From the NCBI RefSeq assembly GCF_030272615.1, contig NC_081407.1, positions 438,185,230-438,249,229 of the forward strand: 64,000 bases of DNA. Direction: 5' to 3'. Of this stretch, positions 1-10,351 are shown piece by piece. The notes below the pieces were generated by a model. It had not been told where the DNA came from, ran no database searches, and saw nothing but the letters and a program-made list of their open reading frames with translations. Source of the DNA: Cryptomeria japonica (Eukaryota > Streptophyta > Pinopsida > Cupressales > Cupressaceae). Each line of letters opens with the position of its first letter. Within the stretch, counting starts at the first letter, position 1. A program made the position numbers and the translations under genes.

Positions 1-1679
1 TGATTATTTCAAACAATCCAAACTACTAACAAATCTTTGTTGCAGGACCTTGGCAAGGGTTTTTGATCTTTATTATGTGCCTTGTTTTCATAGACTAGCA
101 AACACTTCAATTGGTGCACTAAAATTGAACCATTGTCTTTTTTGTCTTGAGCAATAGGCTGTTTTTGTTTCATCTTTAGAGGGCCTGTCTCCCCGTGTGG
201 TCATTAGGACTACTAGTGAGGAGAGAACGACCCAAGTGGTAGCAAAAGAAAAGCCATCTTCTTCCAAACCATTATAAATAACTGTATTCATGGTGAAAAC
301 TATGAATAACGTGTGCTGATTAGTTCATATCGACGCTATGTCTCCCCATAAACCCGTTTGATCAAATTTATTTGATCATTTGTAGGGCGTAACCCCTACC
401 AGCTGGGAGCCTTCTGTATTTACAGAGCTGAAAGAGCTGCATGTATGGCCACATGAGTGGATGCCCTTACTAGCACCTTTTTGTTTTAGAAGCCCAAATC
501 CTTCTAGTTGTTGGGGTAGGAGGTCGGACCTCTGGTAGCAGCCCACACACATACGGTTCTTAGTAGAGATACAAAGTTCACCACAAGGAGTTTTTGTGGG
601 GACTGATGCTTGGCTGCCTATAGAAGTGAGTGCCGAGGGTGGAGCCAGTGGGGTCAAACATCTAAGTATCCGCTCTGAATAGCGTAGCCTTGGGGGTAAA
701 ACCCCATGTGGGATCAACAACTATTGTCTTGGCCAGCCATAAGAATTGTGCTTGACTTATTTTAAACATTCAAACATTCAAGACCAAACAGCAAAATATT
801 GTGTCTTTTGTGTCTTCAAGTGTATGCAAAACATTTTTACATCAAACAACACACTTTTCTTTGAGTCATTTTTGTCTAGACACTTGCAAACATTGAGTCC
901 TCATCAACACTGTGTCATCTTGTCACAAAAAAATAGTCAACCATTCAGATTTGGTCACAACAAAGCAACTTCACAGATTGGAAAAAATTGCACAAATTTT
1001 GCAGAAACGCGTCTGTGTCTGACATAATAGCATCTGTGTCGTCTAACCGCATCTGTGAGGGGTAGAAACACGTCTGTGTTCTCAGAATCAACATTGCATT
1101 TACGAAATCTCAGACTTGCGTCTATGTTAAATAGAACCACGTCTGTGTCAGGAAATCATGTCTATGCAGTATACAGGCACGTCTGTGTTCAGAATTGAAA
1201 AACTTTTACAGTCCAGCAAACAAACATAGTCAGTTTCAAGATTCTTGAGCTTCCTAGGTTATTTCTCTAGGGTTTCATCTAGCATTCAACCTGTCTTTGG
1301 GTCTCACAAAGTCCATAATTGCTTTACATCTTGCATTACATTCACATTTGTCTAAACTTGAGTCAAAAGGTCACTTGCTTGTCCTCATCATACTTTGTCA
1401 ACACACTACATACAACAACATTTTGCTAAGTGGTCCCTCATCAAGGTCTATCATCTTTGGGTCTCATTTGGTCTTACTTAGAGTCAAGGTCAACTTACCT
1501 CATCAAGAGAAACTATCATCTCTTTGGAAGTCACACCTACTCTACTACATACATACTTGGTCTTACACTTTGGTCATTGCGAGTAAACCTTAGATTCATT
1601 GACATTCCATCCAACTCTTGGTCTTCCATACTCTTTCCATTTTCATCTAGTCTCACACATCTTGATTAATACCTAGTTC
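1..1679 (+). other. 5' leader of the Tat element, upstream of gag
   Basis: No convincing coding sequence. A 114-codon open frame on the other strand (376-720) matches nothing I know and is treated as chance. The segment contains GGTGAAAAC at about 292, a motif that recurs after pol, and a run of short repeats at 1008-1190. A TTTGTTGCAG tract near 37-46 could act as a 3' splice site, but this is untested. The 5' LTR and primer-binding site must lie before base 1. Confidence 0.55.
1008..1190 (+). repeat. Eight dispersed copies of a CACGTCTGTGT-like motif in the leader
   Basis: Copies start near 1008, 1030, 1048, 1068, 1117, 1138, 1157 and 1177. The core is (A/G)CGTCT(G/A)TG(T/C), with variants in which CG has become CA or TG. 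Spacing is irregular, about 18 to 49 bases. The same core, read on the minus strand, recurs at 14450-14705 in the intron of the antisense PMD gene. Confidence 0.7.
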
Positions 1680-3931
1680 ATGGTTGAAACTCGTTCCCAA
1701 AAATCTAGGAGAGAAGCTAAAGAGGCTCAAGAGTCTGCAAACATGAGTTCCTATGAGTATGACAATGATATCTTTTTCAATTCTAATCATACTACATTAC
1801 CTGAAATGGATGCCTATAGAAACATTCCAAATGTTGAGCACATGGACACTACAAACAACAATGATACACACAATGACAATATGGACAACATTTTAGTACA
1901 TTCAGTAGAAGTGGAAGACACCATTATGGATCCTCATTTTAATCGATTGGTTGAGGAAATAATGAGGAGAGATAGACAATACTTCTTACAAGTGATGACA
2001 CAAAGTGGAGCTAAGATCCCTCATGATTTTGACATGTCTCAAATAATGGAACATAGACCTTTGCAACAATCTCACTCCAACATGGATCAAAGGAGGCCTA
2101 ATAGTGGAGGCAATAGAGGACCACATATGGTACCTAAATCACCATCATCTTTGTTTCAAGAACCAGAGGTCCCATACACACATGGTCAAGCATATGATAC
2201 TCAGCTTCGCAGACCATTATGGAAGTCTTATGCAGAAAATATGCTCAATCACATACCAATGCTAAGGATCAACCACCAAAGCAATTGGATATTCAAAGGC
2301 ATGCTCAAAATTTGGACACAAGGAAACCCCACGTCAAATTTGGGGGCAACACACTAGAACAAACTCATGACATGCCTGTAGAGTATGGTATACATGGACA
2401 AAGCAGATATTTTGTTCCTCAACATGACTCTATACCAAGTGGTCCATATACGTAGCATCATTATAGACCTTCTCCATATGAACATGTGTATGATCAATAT
2501 CATCCATATATGCAACATGCTCCTCCTCCAATTGGTGCCTCAAGCATGGGGTATGGTCCAAGAAGTCGATCTCCACCTAACAACAATTTGGAACAGCAAA
2601 TCAGGGACTTACAAAAGAAAATGGATGACATAAATACACCGAAGCCAACATACACAATGAGAGACATATGTCCCTATCCATTTGACAAGAGCATTCCAAT
2701 GCCTCTGTTTCCTACACACTTTGTGACACCTAAGTTTGATAAGTATAGAGGAAAAGGGGATCCTAAGGCACATATAAGACAGTTTTTCACAGCTTGCATT
2801 GAGGTAGCTATGGAATGGTTCTCCCAACTTCCACCTAGAATTAAGTCATGGGGTGACTTAGCAGAGGTATTTATCCAACATTTCTCATACAACATAGAGA
2901 CAGACATATCAGTCACTACTTTGTGCAACACCAAGCAAAAAGAGGGAGAGTCCTTTGCATCATTTTTACAAAGATGGAGAAATCTAGCCAGCAGATGCTG
3001 TTGTGAAATTCCACAAAAACAAATGGTAGAGATGTTCACCCAGAATGTTAACAAAGACATTGGATATGATCTAAGGAAAGCTTGTTTGTCCACCTTCAAG
3101 GACATCATTGAAAAAGGCTTAGCGATAGAAAAGGTCCTAATAGAACAAGGAGTCATTAAGATATTCAAGGAAAACAAAGATGACTTTAAAGGAAAAGATA
3201 AGCCAAGATTTTGGAATAAAAACAAGAACACAGTCAATGATGGTGTTGTAGATGCAAATACAGTGCGACCCAAATTTTTTTTTTCAGGATCAAGCTCTAC
3301 AAACAATCAAGGGAATACTCAAACAACTTCTAGACCATGAAGGAAGTATACCCCATTGGGAGAACCACTTGAGTCAGTTTTCAAGAAGCTAGTGGCAAAC
3401 AAAGTAATCACAATTCTAGATTTTCCACCATATGAGCCAAAGGTCAAATCAAATTGGTGGAACGATGATGAATATTGTGAATTTCATAAGAGTAAAGGTC
3501 ATAATATAGGAAATTGTCATCGACTGAAGAACATCATACAAGATCTTATTGATAGAGGTGACATTGAGATTGAAGGACACTCATCCAATCAAGAACATGA
3601 AATGTTTAAGGAACCATTTCCAAAACATGACAAGGGAAAAGCTGCAGCCACAGATGACCAAACCAACTATACCAGAGCATCCTATAACTATGATTCAACT
3701 ATTAATCACATCTTGATGGAAAATTATGTCTCTACCATTATCATCAAGGACAAAACCCCTGAGAATTCTACCCTGAGACCCAAGATCATTCTGAGAGGCA
3801 TTGGATCTTCTTCTGAACCTACCTCTGAATTTCATGTTACAACCCATCGAGGTAAATTCACTTTGCAAGGTGCTCCAGCCAAAAACACCGCTTCTTCATC
3901 AACCAAGCCTAAGTACGACCTTGTAGAATAG
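1680..3931 (+). pseudogene. gag: gag polyprotein, broken
   Basis: This is the Tat-type capsid/nucleocapsid region. The chosen ATG at 1680 (MVETRSQKSRR) resembles the gag start of the related element at 44989. The frame shifts between about 2220 and 2350 and continues in another phase, with a TAG at 2453-2455 and a TGA at 3338-3340. The capsid part at about 2640-3150 has the usual W-rich gag core (AMEWFSQLPP, FLQRWRNLASR). The nucleic-acid-binding knuckle is at about 3476-3520 (YCEFHKSKGHNIGNC), a CX2HX4HX4C form typical of Tat gag proteins. Family placement is clear; function is lost in this copy. Confidence 0.85.
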
Positions 3932-3958
3932 TTAGGGAAAACACCTGCGCTTATCTCT

Positions 3959-4627
3959 ATGCTTGAGCTCTTACGCATATCCCCTGCACATAAAGCCATT
4001 CTGGACAAAATCTTGAGAGACACTACTATTCCTACTGATCTGAACATGGACCAATTCCAAGCCATGGTGGGATACCTTTCCATTCCACACTCCCTTACAT
4101 TCACAGAAGCCAATGACGCCTCCGTAAGTCAGCCACATAATGCACCATTACACATTGAAGCCTTCATACACAAACATAGAATCAAACGAGTCCTGATAGA
4201 TGGAGAAGTAGGTCTAAACATTTGTACATTGAGCACTATTAAATAATTGGGATATTCTGATAAAGCTGTGAATTCTACAAACAAAATTACCATCAAGGCA
4301 TATGACGATGAAGAACGTTCATCCAAAGGCACAATCACCTTACCTCTTAGAGTTGGGCCAGATACAAAGGATGTGGTTTGTCAAGTCTTGGACCTAGATC
4401 TCACATACAACATATTGCTAGGATGTCCTTGGATTCATGAAATGAGGGCGGTCCCATCTACATATCACCAATGCATCAAGTTTCCTCACAATGGAGTTGA
4501 AATAACAGTTAATGGAGATCCTAATCCATTCATATATTGCAATAACTTGAGACCAAAACTGAGACCATCATTCCCAGTAATCGCGAAGCTGTTCCTTCTT
4601 CTGCATACATTGATCCTGAGTCATTAA
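3959..4627 (+). pseudogene. Retropepsin-like aspartic protease, broken
   Basis: The protease would process the Gag-Pol polyprotein. The sequence HIEAFIHKHRIKRVLIDGE at about 4150-4206 is the flap and active-site stretch; the related element in this window has IDGG at the same place, so the second glycine is replaced by glutamate here. A TAA at 4244-4246 interrupts the frame, which then continues with the typical ITIKAYDDEER and YNILLGCPWIHEM segments. Overall it matches Tat-group proteases, which carry DGG rather than the retroviral DTG. Probably inactive. Confidence 0.78.
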
Positions 4628-4707
4628 AACCTTCGACATCAAAACAGGGTGAACTTAAGGGCAAATTTCAGGACAAGGGTATGGGTGAATACACTTTGAA
4701 TTAGACC

Positions 4708-5136
4708 ATGTACTTACAACAAGTCATGAGTTCACCAAAAGAATATGGAAGATCACATCCTAATAAGCAGGTATCTATCATTATACTCAAATGGGACCCT
4801 ACTATCTTTCAAAGATGGGGTGAACTAGAAGAGGAAGACTTATACAAAATGCTTTACAAAGAGCTTGAAAATGATACACAAGATCACATCAGTATACCAT
4901 GTGAGAAGTATGGAAAAGGGTTCAAGATTCTACAAAAATTTGGGTATGATGGCAAAAGCCCTCTTGGGTTAAGAAAGGAAGGCATCATTGAACCTTTAAA
5001 GCCTAAATTGACATTCAAAAAGGAACGCTCGAAGGGACTTGGTTTCATGACTTCCAAGGTCCACACTCAAAGGACAGAAGAAGCATTGCAAATCAAAGTT
5101 GCCAAAATTCAACAAGAGAATCGCTATTCCAAATGA
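4708..5136 (+). CDS. G-patch domain segment of the polyprotein
   Basis: An open stretch of 142 codons between protease and RT. Residues about 68-115 form a G-patch (EKYGKGFKILQKFGYDGKSP, then LGLRKEGIIEPLKP and a second SKGLGF): glycine-spaced, with aromatic and leucine positions as in RNA-binding G-patch proteins. The other Tat element has the equivalent domain at 41932-42351 in the same order, so it is a regular module of this family and not a chance ORF. By analogy with G-patches next to some retroviral proteases it may bind RNA or RT; that is inference. It is in a different phase from the protease. Confidence 0.72.
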   Translation: MYLQQVMSSPKEYGRSHPNKQVSIIILKWDPTIFQRWGELEEEDLYKMLYKELENDTQDHISIPCEKYGKGFKILQKFGYDGKSPLGLRKEGIIEPLKPKLTFKKERSKGLGFMTSKVHTQRTEEALQIKVAKIQQENRYSK

Positions 5137-5863
5137 ATGGGAATGGGGTTCAGACAAATCCTCTAGTGACTATGAGCTCACCGAGACATTCAAAGAACCA
5201 AGTGAATTAACAGAAGAAGAGGAATTTAATAGGAAATTCAAAGTTGGTCAAGAAACAACCCCAAAAGATCCCATACAGTCTTTGCCTCTAGGTCCTAGGT
5301 TGAAATCACATAGAATGAGAACACCTGTCCCGGAATGCGCTACTAGTGATGATAATTTAGATTCGTTCACGATCGAGACTGATGAGGAGAGTGCCAATGA
5401 TGACCTCGATAACTACCTTGACATACCTGAATATAACTGCATCTTCACTCTTAACCCTGCTAACTTTGAAGACATCAAAGGCCTTCCCCTTGTTCACCAC
5501 CAACTCATTGACTGGGACCATGAAGGACCTGCACAGTTTGACACATTCCAAAATGATGAAGCTTTTATTGACTATCTTGGCATACGAGATGATCTTCCCC
5601 CTAGGGACCATAAAGTGGGATACACTATAGAACTCAACAGCGTGGCATATTTTGGTGAGGGTGTCAAACCTTCCAGTCGCAAAAATATAAAAATAAAAAC
5701 AAACCAAGGGTCTTATGGTGAAAACCACACTGCGGCGCTGTCTGACCCTAAAAAAGTAAAAAGAAGGACGTATCTGAGGGAGAAAACCTCTTTGAGGCAC
5801 CCGAATATAGAAGGCTCGACATTCTCCCAACATCATATGAGGAAAAGTCATCCATGTTGGTAG
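5099..5863 (+). CDS. Acidic linker between G-patch and reverse transcriptase
   Basis: A 254-codon open stretch overlapping the G-patch end and the RT start. It is rich in Asp and Glu, with no recognised domain. Phrases such as SYGENHTAALSDPKKVKRR have a counterpart in the minus-strand Tat element (SYGENHIVAVLESKKEK near 40560), so the linker is conserved within the family. The RT continues in another phase, implying a frameshift mutation near 5850. I would not assign a function beyond spacer or N-terminal RT extension. Confidence 0.6.
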   Translation: MPKFNKRIAIPNEWEWGSDKSSSDYELTETFKEPSELTEEEEFNRKFKVGQETTPKDPIQSLPLGPRLKSHRMRTPVPECATSDDNLDSFTIETDEESANDDLDNYLDIPEYNCIFTLNPANFEDIKGLPLVHHQLIDWDHEGPAQFDTFQNDEAFIDYLGIRDDLPPRDHKVGYTIELNSVAYFGEGVKPSSRKNIKIKTNQGSYGENHTAALSDPKKVKRRTYLREKTSLRHPNIEGSTFSQHHMRKSHPCW

Positions 5864-6747
5864 AGGAGACTATCAAAACAAACATTGGTACAGAAGAAGT
5901 TCCACACAACATATTCCTGGCTCAATCTTTGACAGAGTCAGAAAGGTCAAAATTCATAAGTTTCTTCATGGAACGACAAATTAACTTTGCATGGTCATAT
6001 GTTGATATGCCTAGATTGGATCTGGATTTGGTAATGCACCATTTTTCAGTTAAACCGGGGGCAAAACCAGTGAAACAAAAATTAAGAAAGATGCATCCAC
6101 AAGTGGCATTACTAGTCAAAGCAGAACTTGAGAAATTATTGGATGTCAGATTCATATGCCCAATTGATTATCCTGAATGGATCTCCAACTTAGTGCCTGT
6201 CAGTAAACCAGATCATAGCATCAGAATATGTACAGAATTTAGAGACATCAACAAAGCTTGTCCTAAAGATGATTTTCCATTACCAAATATTGACTTGATC
6301 GTCGATCTCACAACAGGTCATGCGATGTTATCTTTGATGGATGGATTCTCTGGTTACAATCAAATAAAAATTGCATTCGAGGATCAGCACAAAATGACAT
6401 TTACTTATCCTTGGGGAACCTTCTGCTGGAATGTCATGCCCTTTGGGCTAAAAAATGCAGGCGCTACATATCAAAGAGCCATGATTGCTATCTTTCATGA
6501 TCTCATGCACGTTACTGTGGAAGATTATGTTGACGACCTCTTGGGAAAATCAATAGACAGAAATACACATTTGGACATACTTTCAGTCATCTTTGATCGG
6601 TTGGAAAAATATAAAGTAAGATTAAACCCCAAGAAATGTGTCTTTGGAGTAACCTCCAGGAATCTCTTGGGATTCATTGTGTCAAAAAGAGGAATTGAAG
6701 CCGATCCAGCAAAAGTCAAGGCCATCCTAGAGATGCAACCACCATGA
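5854..6747 (+). CDS. pol: Reverse transcriptase domain, open over 297 codons
   Basis: RNA-dependent DNA polymerase of the Ty3/gypsy type. Conserved blocks in order: WISNLVPVSK, RICTEFRDINKACPKDDFPL, LMDGFSGYNQI, MPFGLKNAGATYQRAM, then the catalytic YVDD at residues 225-228, and LGFIVSKRGIE. All three metal-binding positions look intact; FRDIN replaces the usual FRDLN. The frame ends at a TGA (6745-6747), after which the family sequence resumes (NISQL, SLQGRLQSIRRF), so the stop is a mutation and not the real C-terminus. It belongs with the flanking protease and RNase H as one pol polyprotein. Confidence 0.92.
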   Translation: MLVEETIKTNIGTEEVPHNIFLAQSLTESERSKFISFFMERQINFAWSYVDMPRLDLDLVMHHFSVKPGAKPVKQKLRKMHPQVALLVKAELEKLLDVRFICPIDYPEWISNLVPVSKPDHSIRICTEFRDINKACPKDDFPLPNIDLIVDLTTGHAMLSLMDGFSGYNQIKIAFEDQHKMTFTYPWGTFCWNVMPFGLKNAGATYQRAMIAIFHDLMHVTVEDYVDDLLGKSIDRNTHLDILSVIFDRLEKYKVRLNPKKCVFGVTSRNLLGFIVSKRGIEADPAKVKAILEMQPP

Positions 6748-6768
6748 AACATTAGTCAGCTTTGATCT

Positions 6769-7296
6769 TTGCAAGGGAGACTTCAATCCATACGAAGATT
6801 CATAGCACAACTTGCAGATAAATGTAATCCCTTTCAGCACTTGCTACATAAAAACATCAAATTCAAATGGGATGATAATTGTCATCAGGCTTTCCAGATA
6901 CTCAAAGATTATCTTTTGAATCTGTCAGTTTTGATGCCACCAGTTCCAGATCAGCCTTTATTACTATACATATCAACTACTTCAACAACACTTGGGGCAC
7001 TCTTAGCACAACAAGTTGTTGAGGGAAAAGAAAAGGCAGTATACTATATCAGTCGCACATTGGTGGGATATGAGCTAAACTACACACCAATTGAGCGTGC
7101 ATGTCTCACCGTGGTCTTTGCTTTGCAGAAATTGCGACATTACATGCTAACTCATAAGATTAAGTTGGTTGCAAGGATAGATCCATTGAAATACCTCCTC
7201 AATAAAGCAACGCTTACAGGGCGACTAGCCAAATGGGTAATGATCCTGAGTGAATTTGACATCGAGTATGTGGACAAAAAAGTAATAAAAGGATGA
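6769..7296 (+). CDS. pol: RNase H domain (first, gypsy type) of pol
   Basis: Continues directly from the RT in the same phase after a short run containing stops. It contains the thumb/connection start (SIRRFIAQLADKCNPFQHLL), the LYISTTSTTLGALLAQ stretch, YYISRTLVGYELNYTPIE and the LRHYMLTHKIKLVARIDPLK stretch, the usual order for the gypsy RNase H. The frame ends at a TGA at 7294-7296 where Tat elements encode arginine before AIADHLA, consistent with a CGA to TGA change. Needed to degrade RNA in RNA:DNA hybrids; inactive or truncated in this copy. Confidence 0.85.
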   Translation: MQGRLQSIRRFIAQLADKCNPFQHLLHKNIKFKWDDNCHQAFQILKDYLLNLSVLMPPVPDQPLLLYISTTSTTLGALLAQQVVEGKEKAVYYISRTLVGYELNYTPIERACLTVVFALQKLRHYMLTHKIKLVARIDPLKYLLNKATLTGRLAKWVMILSEFDIEYVDKKVIKG

Positions 7297-7606
7297 GCTA
7301 TCGCAGATCATTTAGCAAATGCCCCCATGATAGATGATGTTCCTCTAATTTTAGAATTTCTAGATGAATTCATTTTAACAGTGTCACATGCAAAACCATG
7401 GCAATTATACTTTGACGGCTCATACACACAACATGGGGCAGGAGCAGGCATCCTCTTCATAACTCCTCAAGGGGATTCTATATCAAAATAATATCGATTA
7501 TCATTTCCTTGCACTAATAACATAGCAGAATACGAGACATTAACAACTGGATTATGGATTGTAGTTCAGTGGAAGATCCAAGAACTTTGTGTTTTTGGGG
7601 ACTCTC

Positions 7607-8805
7607 TGGTGCAGAGGCACCTAAGCACACAAGCATAGCAGGAGGTCAAAAGTCATAATATGAACAATTTATTGTATTTGAGTCATTCATAATGTATTAA
7701 GGTTATTTGAGTCAATTAAATCATAATATGTAAGGATAAATGAACCATTTTTTCCAAAGATATCATATTTGGTCCATATTGAAGTTTTAAAAGTGTCCAT
7801 GTAAGAGTTAGAGTCATTTATGTCAAAAATTGTAAAAATTGCAAAGTTGCAATATTGCCAAAAGTGCAACAAAAGTGTAAAAATGAAATCCATTGGTTAT
7901 GAGGTGGTTGGAGAAGTTAGAAAGGAGTTGGAAATGGTTTATAAAACCATGTTTGGTCGAAATCAAGAAGGGAGATCAGTTTGGAGGGGATTTGACAAAG
8001 ATTATCCATCAAACCCTCAAACTGTCATGAGGTTTTAAGGAATCTATGGCTATCATAGATCCATGGAGGATAAAATTTGATGTAATTTTTATATGTAGAT
8101 TTTATTTAATGATAGATTGATGAAATATCTTTCAGATGAATCCTTTCTTGTGCATTTTTGTGGAGTATTTGGCAAGATATGTTTGTTTTTTCAATGATTG
8201 TCAAAACCCTGCCAAGGGTTACCCAGTTTTGGGAAAATGATCATATCTTTTTATTTAACCGTTGGATCTGGCTGAAATTTTGAGAGAACTTGTTTAACTC
8301 AGTTATATAAATTCTGACTGAAGCGATTGTCTTTATGAGAAATAAGTAAAATGTTATTGATGACTGTTTGTTATAGTTCACGGTGAAAAGCAGATTGGTG
8401 AAGGTAGCAACAACCTGGTTGTAGCATTTGGTGTGGTCACATGAGGGATAATATTGAAGAAAGGATATATGTGTTGGAAAGGTCTCTAAATCTTCTTTCC
8501 AGTGCTTTTTGTCTTACTTTATTTGGTTAAGAATTGAATTTTTTGTGATTATTTTGGTGAAAATAGTTGTTAAGGGATGAAACCCTAAACTAGGGTATTC
8601 CATGGCAATAAAGAATTTGTTCTCTCATGTTATGGTGAATGTTATGATTTGAAATATTTAATGAAGGGTTTTAAGGATGTAATATAACCTTTGAAATTGT
8701 TTTGAAGTTGAGAAGAGTGATTTATCTTTTTATATGTCTCTTGATTCAAGTTTAAAGTTTACCCTTGAATGAAGGTTTTATGGATTTTCATGATGCTCTG
8801 CATCA
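7607..8805. mobile_element. Solo LTR, 1199 bp, in the second RNase H
   Basis: The insert starts TGGTGCAGAG and ends CTCTGCATCA, so it has TG...CA ends with a short imperfect terminal inverted repeat. It is flanked by the 5-bp duplication CTCTC at 7602-7606 and 8806-8810. No internal coding region, primer-binding site or second LTR is present, which fits a solo LTR left by recombination. The family is not identified; a copia-type source is possible. Orientation is unproven, although a TATAAAA on the + strand would suit a + strand LTR. It must be younger than the element it interrupts. Confidence 0.75.
7940..7946 (+). promoter_or_regulatory. TATA box candidate in the solo LTR
   Basis: TATAAAA lies about a third of the way into the LTR, a plausible U3 position. 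Assigned only on sequence and position. Confidence 0.4.
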
Positions 8806-9094
8806 CTCTCAACTTGTAATTCGTCAAGCAACTAATGAATACCAAACAAAGGATGAGAAATTAATGCCTTACAAAAGAATGGTGGATGACCTGAAACAAC
8901 ATTTCACAAAGATAGACTTTGAGCAGATACCAAGAGAGCAGAATCAAGCCGCAGATGCCATGGCTACAATTGCTTCACTAATCGATCTACCTCCGAATGA
9001 GACCCGCTATGAATTCTTGGTGGATAACCTTTTGGTTCCTTCATATGAAATCACTCCTACTGAGATAATACGTGTCATCGGTCCTGAGTCCTAG

Positions 9095-10351
9095 TTCTAT
9101 GGTTCCATCTTCACATACCTTTGTGATAATACCCTTCCTCCTAACCTATCCAATAACCAACGTCGCACTTTCATTCGCCAATATTCTCGATACATCATTT
9201 TAGCAGATGTCTTATACCATCGAGGTCTAGATGGCACTCTTCTTAGATGTTTGGAAAGTGACGAAGCTCAGATTGCGTTATGTGAAGTACATGAAGGGAT
9301 ATGTGGTCCACATTCAAGTGGTCCTACCTTAGCCAAGAAACTTATCAGGACTGGATATTACTGGCCCAATATAGAAAAAGATTCATATTAGTTTGTCAGG
9401 AAATGTAAGCAATGTCAACTTCATGGAGACCTCATCCATGCGCCAGTGCAGGAACTTCAACCAATTGCGACTCCTTGGCCTTTTTGTCAGTGGGGACTCG
9501 ATCTCATAGGCAAGATTCACCCTCCATCCTCCAACGACCATAAATTCATTATCACTACCACAGAGTATTTCACAAAATGGATCAAAGCCGTGCCTCTCAT
9601 GCAAGTCACTGGAAAAAAAATTGCTACATTCATTCTCAACTATATCATTTGTCGATACGGTATTCCTGTTTGCATTATCAGTGATAATGGGCCTCTCTTC
9701 AAAAATTAGGATGTTCGTGAACTCTATGACCGCTTCCATATTTCCCATCGTTTCTCCACACCATATTACCCTCAAGGTAACGGTCAAGTTGAGGTGTCTA
9801 ATAAAACAATCCTTAAAATCTTAAAAAAGACAGTCGACGACGCTGGCCGTAATTGGCATATCCAACTTAATCTCACACTTTGGGCCTACCGCACAAGTGT
9901 TCGCACACCTACAGGAGCTACACCCTATTCACTTGTTTATGTCACTGAAGCTATCTTGCCTATTGAGGTTGAGCTACCCTCTTTACGAGTCTCTTTGCAA
10001 AACATTATCAGTGATGAAGACTATAGGGTCTCCCGCTTACAAGAACTTGAACTATTGGATGAACAAAAACAAATTGCTTTTAATCATCTCAAGGCTTATC
10101 AACAACGAATGAGTCATAGCTACAATCACAAAGTCAAGCCTCGCACATTTGAGGTAGGTGATTTGGTTCTCAGAGAAAACCCCAAAAATCAGCAAGATAG
10201 AGAGAAGAAGGGCAAGTTCGAACCAAATTGGCTTGGTCCTTACATCATTACAACAGCATATGGATTTGGTGCATATCAGCTCTCAACCACAGAGGGTGAA
10301 CCTTTAGAGGATCCTATCAACAACATGCACCTTCACAGGTTTTACACATAG
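9095..10351 (+). pseudogene. pol: Integrase, nearly full length with two internal stops
   Basis: The HHCC zinc-binding region is at about 9280-9420 (EVHEGICGPHSSG ... KCKQC). The catalytic core has GLDLIG (first Asp), IISDNG (second Asp) and GNGQVEVSN (Glu), so the DDE triad is intact in sequence. The C-terminal part has NPKNQQDREKKGKFEPNWLGP and ends MHLHRFYT, followed by TAG at 10349-10351. In-frame TAG codons at about 9389 and 9707-9709 break the chain. The reading phase is the same as the second half of the extra RNase H. No chromodomain is visible, as expected for Tat elements. Confidence 0.88.

Larger units (their letters stand above)
7297..9094 (+). pseudogene. pol: Second (archaeal-type) RNase H, split by a solo LTR
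   Basis: The first part (7297-7606) has AIADHLANAP, then LYFDGSYTQHGAGAGILF with the first catalytic Asp, NNIAEYETL with the Glu, and VFGDS with the second Asp. It then breaks off in the inserted LTR. The second part (8806-9094) resumes with QLVIRQATNEYQTKDEKLM, followed by the IPREQNQAADAMA stretch that supplies the last Asp. Removing 7607-8805 and one CTCTC copy joins both halves in phase (GDS-QLV). A TAA near 7489 is a further lesion. The extra RNase H is a hallmark of Tat elements. Confidence 0.85.

Noticed and set aside
376-720. 114-codon open frame on the minus strand with several cysteines
   Set aside because: Lies in the leader of the Tat element, antisense, with no recognisable motif and no related frame in the other Tat leader.
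2674-3306. 210-codon open frame on the minus strand
   Set aside because: Exact shadow of the gag capsid coding region.
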